Positions 1-5,338 of a DNA stretch of 6,442 nucleotides are shown here, one piece after another; within the stretch, counting starts at the first letter, position 1, and the number at the start of each line of letters is the position of its first letter. The position numbers and the translations under genes were made by a program. The notes beneath the pieces are model-generated. The model saw only the letters and a list, made by a program, of their open reading frames with translations, was not told the origin of the DNA and ran no database searches. The stretch lies in the NCBI GenBank assembly GCA_964487155.1, contig CAZAQB010000181.1, positions 1-6,442 of the forward strand, in the 5' to 3' direction. The DNA is from CAZAQB01 sp964487155. Its GTDB lineage: Bacteria > Pseudomonadota > Gammaproteobacteria > Nitrococcales > Nitrococcaceae.

Positions 1-70
1 GCTAGGTCCCCCCTCCTGTCTTTCATCCGGCTGCTAAACTCCCCGCCCACTCGGCGGAGGAGACCTAAAG

Positions 71-967
71 ATGGCGCGCCCCGCGCCCCAGGGACCTTGG
101 CGCCTGGCAATGCCGGGCCTGTTCGTGCTGCTCTGGAGCACCGGCTTCATCGGCGCGCGGCTGGGCCTGCCCCATGCCGAGCCGTTCACCTTCCTCGCCC
201 TGCGCATGCTGCTGGCCGCGGGCCTGCTCGCCGGGGTGGCCGCCTTGACGCGGGCCCCCTGGCCGTCCGGGCCGGCGGCCACGACCCACACGGCGGTGGC
301 CGGCCTGCTGGTGCATGGTGTCTACCTGGGGGGCGTGTTCTGGGCCATTGACCGGGGGCTGGCGGCCGGCGTCACCGCCATCATCGTCTCGGTGCAGCCG
401 CTGCTTACCGCGGCCCTCGCCGGCGCCGTGCTCGGCGAACGCATCCGCCCCCGGCAGTGGGCCGGCCTGGTGTTGGGGCTGGCCGGCGTCGCCCTGGTGG
501 TATCTGATCGGATCAACCTGGGGGGCGCCACCGCGCAGAACGTGGCAAGCTGCCTCGTGGCCCTGGCCGGCATCACCTGCGGCACCCTCTACCAGAAGCG
601 CTTCTGCCCGGCCACCGACCTGCGCACCGGGGGCGCAATCCAGTTCGCGGTCACCGCCGCCGCGCTCTATGCACTGGCCCTCGCCCTGGAGACCCGCCAC
701 ATCCAGTGGACCGGCGAGTTCCTGTTCGCCCTGGCCTGGCTGGTGCTGGTGCTGTCGCTGGGGGCCATCGGCCTGCTGTTCGCACTGATCCGCCACGGTG
801 CCGCCGCCCGGGTGGCCAGCCTGTTCTACATGGCGCCCCCGTTCACGGCTCTGTTCGGCTACCTGCTGTTCGACGAGACCCTGCAGGGGCGGGCCCTCGC
901 AGGTCTGGCCGTGGTCGTGGCGGGGGTGGCCATGGTGAACCTGGGCGCCCATCCGAGGCGTCGCTGA
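71..967 (+). CDS. EamA/DMT-family membrane transporter
   Basis: A 298-residue inner-membrane protein of the drug/metabolite transporter superfamily, which usually exports amino acids, metabolites or drugs; the substrate cannot be read from sequence. Two EamA repeats are visible, at about residues 14-145 and 155-290, giving about ten hydrophobic helices. Family-typical signs are LLWSTGFIGARLGLP near the N-terminus, the VSVQPLLTAALAGAVLGERI helix end with its acidic/basic loop, and the matching MAPPFTALFGYLLFDETL segment in the second half. The length is normal for a complete member. The ATG at 71 is chosen because GGAGGA at 56-61 lies nine bases upstream; an internal ATG at 110 has no comparable site. 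No terminator follows the stop, and the likely promoter of the cold-shock gene begins within 20 bases of it. A second, distinct EamA protein lies at the other end of the window. Confidence 0.93.
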   Translation: MARPAPQGPWRLAMPGLFVLLWSTGFIGARLGLPHAEPFTFLALRMLLAAGLLAGVAALTRAPWPSGPAATTHTAVAGLLVHGVYLGGVFWAIDRGLAAGVTAIIVSVQPLLTAALAGAVLGERIRPRQWAGLVLGLAGVALVVSDRINLGGATAQNVASCLVALAGITCGTLYQKRFCPATDLRTGGAIQFAVTAAALYALALALETRHIQWTGEFLFALAWLVLVLSLGAIGLLFALIRHGAAARVASLFYMAPPFTALFGYLLFDETLQGRALAGLAVVVAGVAMVNLGAHPRRR

Positions 968-984
968 AGCGCGACAACGGGCGC

Positions 985-1013
985 TGGACTTCCGCCCGGA
1001 CGGCGGATATAGT
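985..1013 (+). promoter_or_regulatory. Likely sigma-70 promoter of the cold-shock gene
   Basis: TGGACT at 985-990 (4 of 6 to TTGACA) is separated by 17 bases from TATAGT at 1008-1013 (5 of 6 to TATAAT). This places a start site near 1020 and gives an untranslated leader of about 118 nt before the ATG at 1138. A leader this long is usual for cspA-type mRNAs, where it controls stability and translation at low temperature. The promoter is inferred from motif match, spacing and position. Confidence 0.5.
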
Positions 1014-1137
1014 TTGCGGCGCAGTGTTCCTCGGCAGTCGTTCCGCGGTAGTAAACTCCCATCGTGGCAGTCACTCCGAAGTTCGTCCCTAAGGGCCTGC
1101 ACCATCCCATATCCTTAAGAGACTCAGGAGAGACTCC

Positions 1138-1341
1138 ATGATGACCGGCACCGTGAAGTGGTTCGACGACGCCAAGGGCTTCGGTTTTATCGTCCCCGAG
1201 GACGGCTCCAAGGACGTTTTCGTCCACCACAGCGCCATCCTTGGCAGCGGCTTCAAGAGCCTGGCCGAGGGCCAGCGGGTCCAGTTCGAGACCCAGTCCA
1301 CTCCCAAGGGCCTGGCTGCCGCCAACGTCCAGCCCGTCTGA
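1138..1341 (+). CDS. CspA-family cold-shock protein
   Basis: A 67-residue single-domain cold-shock protein, a cytoplasmic OB-fold that binds single-stranded RNA and DNA and acts as an RNA chaperone. Both nucleic-acid-binding motifs are intact: RNP1 KGFGFI at residues 13-18 and RNP2 VFVHHS at 27-32, with the preceding GTVKWF strand. The length is typical. Two ATG codons stand in tandem at 1138 and 1141. AGGAG at 1126-1130 is 7 bases from the first and 10 from the second, so either may be used; the family usually begins M-x-G-T-V-K-W-F, which also fits the second. The gene has its own likely promoter and terminator, so it is monocistronic. Bacteria often carry several csp paralogues, so no symbol is assigned and cold induction is not certain. 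Confidence 0.97.
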   Translation: MMTGTVKWFDDAKGFGFIVPEDGSKDVFVHHSAILGSGFKSLAEGQRVQFETQSTPKGLAAANVQPV

Positions 1342-1349
1342 ACGGACCT

Positions 1350-1417
1350 GGGCCGGGCTCCTGCGGCCCGGTCTGCGCGCATGGCCCGGGTGATATGCCC
1401 CTGACGGGCAGCACCCG
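1350..1417 (+). other. Structured 3' UTR of the cold-shock mRNA
   Basis: Two hairpins precede the terminator. One pairs GGGCCG at 1350-1355 with CGGCCC at 1364-1369 around an 8-nt loop. The other, at 1387-1417, pairs CGGGTG with CACCCG outside and TGCCC with GGGCA inside, across a small internal loop. Neither has a T-run, so neither is a terminator alone. They could protect the transcript end or be processed into a small RNA; that role is inference. Confidence 0.35.
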
Positions 1418-1435
1418 AGGCCGCGCCTGAAGTTC

Positions 1436-1464
1436 ACGGACCCCGCCGCGGCGGGGTCCGTTTT
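1436..1464 (+). terminator. Rho-independent terminator of the cold-shock gene
   Basis: A perfect 26-base palindrome occupies 1436-1461. Its core left arm CGGACCCCGCCG at 1437-1448 is exactly complementary to 1449-1460, and TTTT follows at 1461-1464, then CGTTT. In RNA it would fold with a four-base loop and a very stable GC stem. Because it is symmetrical it could also act on the opposite strand, although that side lacks a comparable T-run. Confidence 0.88.
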
Positions 1465-1519
1465 CGTTTGGGGCCTCCCTCACCCTCCTGGCCACCGGAT
1501 CGTATCTCCGTCGAATCGC

Positions 1520-1537
1520 CCGTCACAGAACTGTGAC
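1520..1537. promoter_or_regulatory. Inverted-repeat operator candidate (Pho-box-like)
   Basis: GTCACAG at 1522-1528 and CTGTGAC at 1531-1537 form a perfect 7-bp inverted repeat separated by AA, in DNA that is otherwise G/C-biased. Read as 18 bases from 1520, it matches 14 positions of the E. coli PhoB box consensus as I recall it (CTGTCATAWAWCTGTMAY). It lies 206 bases before the dehydrogenase start and 56 bases after the cold-shock terminator, so any target would be the dehydrogenase gene or the small ORF. No clear -35/-10 pair was found beside it. Confidence 0.3.
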
Positions 1538-1612
1538 CTGCAGCCGAACCCGCCACCCTTCCCGGCCTCTACCCTTTTCCTGCGATCCCGGCAGTCTCCG
1601 AGGGCGCCGGAG

Positions 1613-1702
1613 ATGGACATCTACAAAGTCAACGCTTCTGGTAGACCCGCCGTCTGGCAGCCTGTCGGACCGGATCAGGGCCCGCCCGGCCAGCCGGCGT
1701 AA
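1613..1702 (+). CDS. Possible 29-residue small protein
   Basis: An ATG at 1613 opens 29 codons to TAA at 1700-1702, beginning MDIYKVNASGRPAVWQ and ending in a Gly/Pro-rich tail. AGGG at 1601-1604 stands eight bases upstream. The first ten codons are less GC-rich than the surroundings and include AAA, AAC and AGA, which random high-GC DNA seldom gives. No domain, signal or known family is recognised. The segment could instead be the untranslated leader of the dehydrogenase mRNA: TCTAC and GTAGA near 1620-1653 could form a weak stem. Chance is a real possibility. Confidence 0.15.
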   Translation: MDIYKVNASGRPAVWQPVGPDQGPPGQPA

Positions 1703-1743
1703 GGCATGCTAGCGTTTACCGGTAGCCGCCGCCGGAGCCGCCC

Positions 1744-2679
1744 ATGATCGACGTATTGATCCTCACCGAGGACGCCGCGGACTACACCCGCTACCTGCCG
1801 CAGGAGCTGGAAGGCGCCCGCGTCCACATCGCCACCAGCGAGCAGGACCTGGGGCCGGAGGCCCGGCAGGCCCGGGTGGCGCTCGCCAAGCCGGCGCTGC
1901 TGGCCCGGGTGCTGGATCGGCTGCCGCAACTGCGCTGGGCGCAGTCCACCTTCGCCGGCGTCGATCCGCTGCTGCGCTCCGGCCTGCGCCAGGACTACAC
2001 CCTCACCGGCGTCAAGGGGGTGTTCGGGCCACTGATGAGCGAGTACGTATTCGGCCAGATCATTGCCCTGGAACGGGGCTTCGCGGCCCTGCGCGCCGCC
2101 CAGCGGGAGCGCCGCTGGGAGCCCCGCGCCTACCGGGGCCTCGGCGGCCTCACCCTGGGCGTGGCGGGGCTGGGCTCCATCGGCCAGCACATCGTCGCCA
2201 CTGCCCGGCACTTCGGCATGGGCGTGGTGGGCTACCGGCGCCGGCCCGGGGAGGTGGAAGGGGTCGGCCGGGTCTACTCGGGCGAGACCTTCCGGGACTT
2301 CGCGGCGGTGCCCGATTACATCGTGCTGGTGCTGCCGGCCACCCCGGAGAGCCAACACCTGGTCGATGCAGACACGCTGGACGCCATGGGCGCCGGCAGC
2401 TGGCTGATCAACGTCGGCCGCGGCGCCGTGGTGGACGAGGCCGCGCTGGCCGCGGCACTGCAGGCCCGGCGCATCGGCGGGGCGGTGCTGGACGTGTTCG
2501 AGGACGAACCCCTGGCCCCGGAGAGCCCGCTCTGGGATCTGGACAACTGCGTGGTCACCCCCCATGTCGCGGCCGAGAGCTTCCCCTCCGACATCGTCAC
2601 CATCTTCCTGGAGAACTGGCGGCGCTACAGCGCCGGGGAGCCCCTGCAGCACGCCATCGACTTCCAGCGCGGCTACTGA
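1744..2679 (+). CDS. D-2-hydroxyacid dehydrogenase, GhrA-like
   Basis: A 311-residue cytoplasmic NAD(P)-dependent oxidoreductase that interconverts 2-oxoacids and D-2-hydroxyacids. The dinucleotide-binding loop GLGSIG is at residues 142-147. The catalytic triad is complete: Arg226 in NVGRGAVVDEAAL, Glu255 in VFEDEPL and His274 in VTPHVAAES, with the usual 29- and 19-residue spacings. After the second Rossmann strand the sequence reads GYRRRP rather than carrying an acidic residue, which favours NADPH. The C-terminal RGY and the overall length resemble GhrA (glyoxylate/hydroxypyruvate reductase), so that substrate is likely but unproven. The ATG at 1744 has GGAG at 1734-1737, six bases upstream. 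The gene stands alone, after a terminator and before a REP-bearing spacer. Phosphoglycerate dehydrogenase is unlikely because no ACT or extra C-terminal domain is present. Confidence 0.93.
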   Translation: MIDVLILTEDAADYTRYLPQELEGARVHIATSEQDLGPEARQARVALAKPALLARVLDRLPQLRWAQSTFAGVDPLLRSGLRQDYTLTGVKGVFGPLMSEYVFGQIIALERGFAALRAAQRERRWEPRAYRGLGGLTLGVAGLGSIGQHIVATARHFGMGVVGYRRRPGEVEGVGRVYSGETFRDFAAVPDYIVLVLPATPESQHLVDADTLDAMGAGSWLINVGRGAVVDEAALAAALQARRIGGAVLDVFEDEPLAPESPLWDLDNCVVTPHVAAESFPSDIVTIFLENWRRYSAGEPLQHAIDFQRGY

Positions 2680-2752
2680 GGTGGGTGTTTACAAAATCAG
2701 ACCCGCCGGGGCACGGGGCGGGAATCCTGCCCGGCGCCGGCCGAAGCCCGCC

Positions 2753-2779
2753 GTAGGGCACGTTGCGCAGAAACGTGCC
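2753..2779 (+). repeat. REP palindrome, class A (copy 1)
   Basis: The GTAG head at 2753-2756 is followed by an 8-bp hairpin: GGCACGTT at 2757-2764 pairs with AACGTGCC at 2772-2779 around the loop GCGCAGA. The loop differs by one base from the array copies. Confidence 0.85.
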
Positions 2780-2858
2780 AGCGGGCGGTGCCACGGGTGC
2801 CGCGGCTTGGCCAGGCACGCACCCGGAAGGTGAGCGCCTTGGCGTTTGCGACCCGGTC

Positions 2859-2887
2859 CCCCACGTTTCTTCGCAACGTGGGGCTAC
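2859..2887 (-). repeat. REP palindrome, class B (copy 1)
   Basis: On the minus strand the GTAG head (CTAC at 2884-2887) is followed by a 9-bp hairpin with arms CCCCACGTT and AACGTGGGG (2859-2883). The loop reads GCGAAGA on that strand, one base different from the array copies. Confidence 0.85.
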
Positions 2888-2976
2888 GGCGGCGCTGTTC
2901 AAGGCCGTGCCGAGACACCGGGAACCCGACAGGACGCATCAATTTTTTTGTCAACACCCTGGGAGGCCTCATACCC

Positions 2977-3015
2977 ATGACCGTGCTGCCAGCCGCCGGT
3001 GTTTGCCGCCCGTGA
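2977..3015 (+). CDS. 12-codon leader ORF overlapping the carboxypeptidase start
   Basis: ATG at 2977 opens MTVLPAAGVCRP and ends at TGA 3013-3015. This ORF, not the GTG at 3012, has the good ribosome site: GGGAGG at 2961-2966, ten bases upstream. Its stop overlaps the GTG in the string GTGA, the classic arrangement for translational coupling. It could be a coupling leader peptide, or the true N-terminus of the carboxypeptidase separated from its body by a one-base assembly error. The sequence alone does not decide between these. Confidence 0.35.
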   Translation: MTVLPAAGVCRP

Positions 3016-4754
3016 CCGCGCAACGGCTGAACGAGCGCTTGACGGCCTTGGACCAGGGCTTCCGCGGCGGCTACCTGGACTTCGCCGGCCTGAGCCGGCA
3101 GCTGCGGGCCTGGGCCGAGGCGTTTCCCCACATTGCCCGGCTGGAGAGCCTGGGCACCTCTCCCGAGGGCCGGGAGCTGTGGCTGCTGACCCTGGGAGCG
3201 GAGCCCGAGCGGATTCGCCCGGCGGTGTGGGTGGATGGCAACCTGCACGCCTCGGAGCTCGCCGGCTCCAGCGTGGCGCTGGCCATCGCCGAGGACGTGC
3301 TGCGCCTGCACCTGGATCCGGATGCCGGGCTGCGCGGCGTGCCGGCGCCGCTGCTCGAGAGCGCCCGGGAGGTGCTGTTCCACATCATGCCCCGCATCGC
3401 TCCGGACGGCGCCGAGGCGGTGCTGACCTCCGGGCGCTACGTGCGCTCCGTGCCCCGCGACCACCGGCCTCCTCCGGAGGCGCCGCGCTGGGTAGTGGGG
3501 GACATGGACGGCGACGGCCTGGCCCTGGCCCTGCGCCGCGCCGACCCCGCCGGCGACTACGTGGAGTCGGCCCGCGAGCCGGGCCTGATGCTGCAGCGCA
3601 TGCCCGAGGACAACGGCCCCGCCTACCGGGTCTATCCGGAGGGGCACATCCAGGGCTTCGACGGCCACCGGGTGCCGGCGCCGGGCTTCCTGTCGGACAA
3701 CAGCCCGGACCTGAACCGCAACTTCCCCTACCGCTGGACGCCGGAACCCGCCCAGGAGGGCGCCGGGGCGTTTCCCGCCAGCGAGCCCGAGTCGCGGGCC
3801 ATCGTCGAGTTCGCCACCGCCCATCCCAACCTGTTCGCCTGGTTCAACCTCCACACCTTCGGCGGAGTCTACATCCGGCCGCCGGGCCACTACCCCGACA
3901 CCGACATGGACCGCGGCGACCTGGCCGTCTATCGCCAGCTGGCGGACTGGGCCGAGCGGTTTTCGGGCTATCCCACGGTGAGCGGCCACGACGAGTTCAC
4001 CTACCAGCCCGGCAAGCCGCTGCACGGCGATCTCACCGATTACGCCTACCACCAGCGGGGCTGCCTGGCGCTGGTGTGCGAGCTGTGGGACCTGTTCGCC
4101 CAACTGGGCATCCCGCGGCGCACCCCGTTCGTGGACCACTACACCCATACCGGCCGGGACGAGCTGGAACGGCTCGCCGCGTGGGACCGGGAGCACAACG
4201 CCGGGCGCGTGCTGCGGCCCTGGCGGCCGGTGGAGCATCCGCAGCTGGGCGCCGTCGAGGTGGGCGGCTGGGATCCCCGGGTAGGCGTCTCCAACCCCCC
4301 CTATGAGCACCTGCCGGAAATCTGCGCCGCTCAGTCGGCGCTGTGGCTGCGGGTGGCCGCCCTGGCACCGCGGCTCACCATCGAGGAATTCCGTGCCGAG
4401 CCAGTCGGAGACGGCCTGGCCCGGCTGGAGGCGGTGGTGGCCAACCACGGCTACCTGGCCACCTGCGGCCTGCCCTCGGCGGCACGGCTTCCCTGGAACG
4501 AACCGCCCCGGGCCCACCTGCAGCTGACCGGCGCCGCCCTGGTAGAGGCGGGCGACGGCAGCCGGACACTGGATCACCTGGCCGGCTGGGGCCGCGGCCT
4601 GCACGGCGGCGCCGACTCGCTGTTCTTCCGCTTCAGCCGGGACGAGGAACCGCGCCGGCGGCTGGAGTGGACGGTGCAGGGAACGGGCGAGGCACGCCTG
4701 CGGGTCGGCTGCCGGCGCACCGGCTGGGTGGAGGCCCGCCTGAGCCTGCCGTAA
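3012..4754 (+). CDS. M14-family zinc carboxypeptidase
   Basis: From the GTG at 3012 this is a 580-residue metallopeptidase of family M14, which removes C-terminal residues from peptides or trims related amides. Zinc ligands are His79 and Glu82 in NLHASE and His281 in FNLHTFGG. NRNFP at 235-239 matches the Asn-Arg carboxylate-binding pair of carboxypeptidase A, and Glu357 in VCELWD is the catalytic glutamate. Residues about 1-370 form the peptidase domain; 430-580 look like an appended beta-rich domain. No signal peptide is visible, so it is probably cytoplasmic. The frame stays open upstream to 2763, but that stretch runs through a REP and the inverted repeat and is not coding. The GTG has no ribosome site of its own; it is overlapped by the stop of a short ORF with a good one. 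The substrate is unknown. Confidence 0.88.
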   Translation: MTAQRLNERLTALDQGFRGGYLDFAGLSRQLRAWAEAFPHIARLESLGTSPEGRELWLLTLGAEPERIRPAVWVDGNLHASELAGSSVALAIAEDVLRLHLDPDAGLRGVPAPLLESAREVLFHIMPRIAPDGAEAVLTSGRYVRSVPRDHRPPPEAPRWVVGDMDGDGLALALRRADPAGDYVESAREPGLMLQRMPEDNGPAYRVYPEGHIQGFDGHRVPAPGFLSDNSPDLNRNFPYRWTPEPAQEGAGAFPASEPESRAIVEFATAHPNLFAWFNLHTFGGVYIRPPGHYPDTDMDRGDLAVYRQLADWAERFSGYPTVSGHDEFTYQPGKPLHGDLTDYAYHQRGCLALVCELWDLFAQLGIPRRTPFVDHYTHTGRDELERLAAWDREHNAGRVLRPWRPVEHPQLGAVEVGGWDPRVGVSNPPYEHLPEICAAQSALWLRVAALAPRLTIEEFRAEPVGDGLARLEAVVANHGYLATCGLPSAARLPWNEPPRAHLQLTGAALVEAGDGSRTLDHLAGWGRGLHGGADSLFFRFSRDEEPRRRLEWTVQGTGEARLRVGCRRTGWVEARLSLP

Positions 4755-4759
4755 CCTAC

Positions 4760-4969
4760 CGCGCCCGGCGTAGCCCCCGGCTATTACCGCCCTGGCCTTC
4801 GATGCGGTGTCCCCNNNNNNNNNNNNNNNNNNNNNNNNNNNNNNNNNNNNNNNNNNNNNNNNNNNNNNNNNNNNNNNNNNNNNNNNNNNNNNNNNNNNNN
4901 NNNNNNNNNNNNNNCGCGCCCGGCGTAGCCCCCGGCTATTACCGCCCTGGCCTTCGATGCGGTGTCCCC
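4760..4969. other. Scaffold gap flanked by an identical 55-nt overlap
   Basis: Positions 4815-4914 are exactly 100 N, a conventional placeholder of unknown length. The 55 bases before it (4760-4814) are identical to the 55 after it (4915-4969). This is how two contigs sharing one graph k-mer look after scaffolding. The simplest repair joins them with a single copy, removing 155 positions and leaving one intact REP at the junction. Extra repeat units could also be missing. Open frames crossing the Ns are meaningless. Confidence 0.9.
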
Positions 4970-4994
4970 ACGTTTCTCCGCAACGTGGGACTAC
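4966..4994 (-). repeat. REP palindrome, class B (array copy 1)
   Basis: CCCACGTT at 4967-4974 pairs with AACGTGGG at 4982-4989, and CTAC (GTAG on the minus strand) is at 4991-4994. The fourth stem-base pair is broken here: C4966 faces A4990 where the other class B copies have G. This copy sits on the contig junction. Confidence 0.85.
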
Positions 4995-5046
4995 GGCGGG
5001 CAGGGCCGGGCGCCCGAGCAATCCCCCCGCCTCGCCGCGGCCCGCC

Positions 5047-5073
5047 GTAGGGCACGTTGCGGAGAAACGTGCC
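5047..5073 (+). repeat. REP palindrome, class A (array copy 1)
   Basis: GTAG at 5047-5050, then GGCACGTT at 5051-5058 pairing with AACGTGCC at 5066-5073 around the loop GCGGAGA. Confidence 0.9.
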
Positions 5074-5152
5074 ATCGGGCGGTGGGGCGGGTGCCTCGGG
5101 GTGGCCTTGGCGCGGACCTGTGGGTTGACGCCTTGGCCTTCGATGCGGTGTC

Positions 5153-5181
5153 CCCCACGTTTCTCCGCAACGTGGGGCTAC
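5153..5181 (-). repeat. REP palindrome, class B (array copy 2)
   Basis: CCCCACGTT at 5153-5161 pairs with AACGTGGGG at 5169-5177, followed by CTAC at 5178-5181. Read on the minus strand the loop is GCGGAGA, identical to class A. Confidence 0.9.
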
Positions 5182-5233
5182 GGCGGGCAGGGCCGGGCGC
5201 CCGAGCAATCCCCCCGCCTCGCCGCGGCCCGGC

Positions 5234-5260
5234 GTAGGGCACGTTGCGGAGAAACGTGCC
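5234..5260 (+). repeat. REP palindrome, class A (array copy 2)
   Basis: GTAG at 5234-5237, then GGCACGTT at 5238-5245 pairing with AACGTGCC at 5253-5260 around the loop GCGGAGA. Confidence 0.9.
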
Positions 5261-5338
5261 ATCGGGCGGTGGGGCCGGTGCCTCGGGTTGGCCTTGGCGC
5301 GGACTGGGGGTTGACGCCCTGGCCTTCGATGCGGTGTC

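Larger units (their letters stand above)
2753..2887. repeat. BIME-like unit: two opposed REP palindromes
   Basis: A plus-strand REP at 2753-2779 and a minus-strand REP at 2859-2887 enclose a 79-nt spacer, 135 bp in all. The spacer has exactly the length of the one at 5074-5152 and is identical at about 62% of positions by hand alignment. This is therefore a diverged member of the family that forms the array near 5000. It lies between two genes of the same direction, upstream of the carboxypeptidase. Confidence 0.8.
2683..2959. mobile_element. MITE-like segment with 14-bp inverted ends
   Basis: GGGTGTTTACAAAA at 2683-2696 and TTTTGTCAACACCC at 2946-2959 are inverted repeats matching at 13 of 14 positions. 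They bound a 277-bp non-coding segment. The REP pair inside is almost centred, with 56 bases on its left and 58 on its right. No transposase is encoded, and I found no convincing target-site duplication (left flank ends CTGAGGT, right flank begins TGGGAGG). This could be a non-autonomous element that carries a REP pair, or two unrelated A/T-rich patches matching by chance. The symmetry favours the former. Confidence 0.35.

Noticed and set aside
31..1057. TAAACTCCC repeated before the first transporter and in the cold-shock leader
   Set aside because: Nine shared bases with no extension on either side is within chance.
65..1105. Minus-strand frame of 346 codons opposite the first transporter
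   Set aside because: It is Gln/Gly/His-rich with no family features, while the plus strand carries a clear EamA protein with a good ribosome site.
1522..1537. CRP-binding site
   Set aside because: The half-sites are in the order TCACA then TGTGA, the reverse of the CRP arrangement, with only four bases between them.
2763..3011. N-terminal extension of the carboxypeptidase frame to an ATG at 2763
   Set aside because: The stretch runs through both REPs and the right inverted repeat, has no ribosome site and shows no domain; similarity to M14 begins only after 3012.
4771..4783. Intrinsic terminator after the carboxypeptidase (TAGCC/GGCTA stem)
   Set aside because: The stem is only five pairs and no T-run follows.
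2697..5075. Long minus-strand frame of 792 codons
   Set aside because: It is opposite the carboxypeptidase, crosses the 100 N and the repeats, and has Gly/Arg/Ala/Val-rich composition typical of a high-GC shadow.
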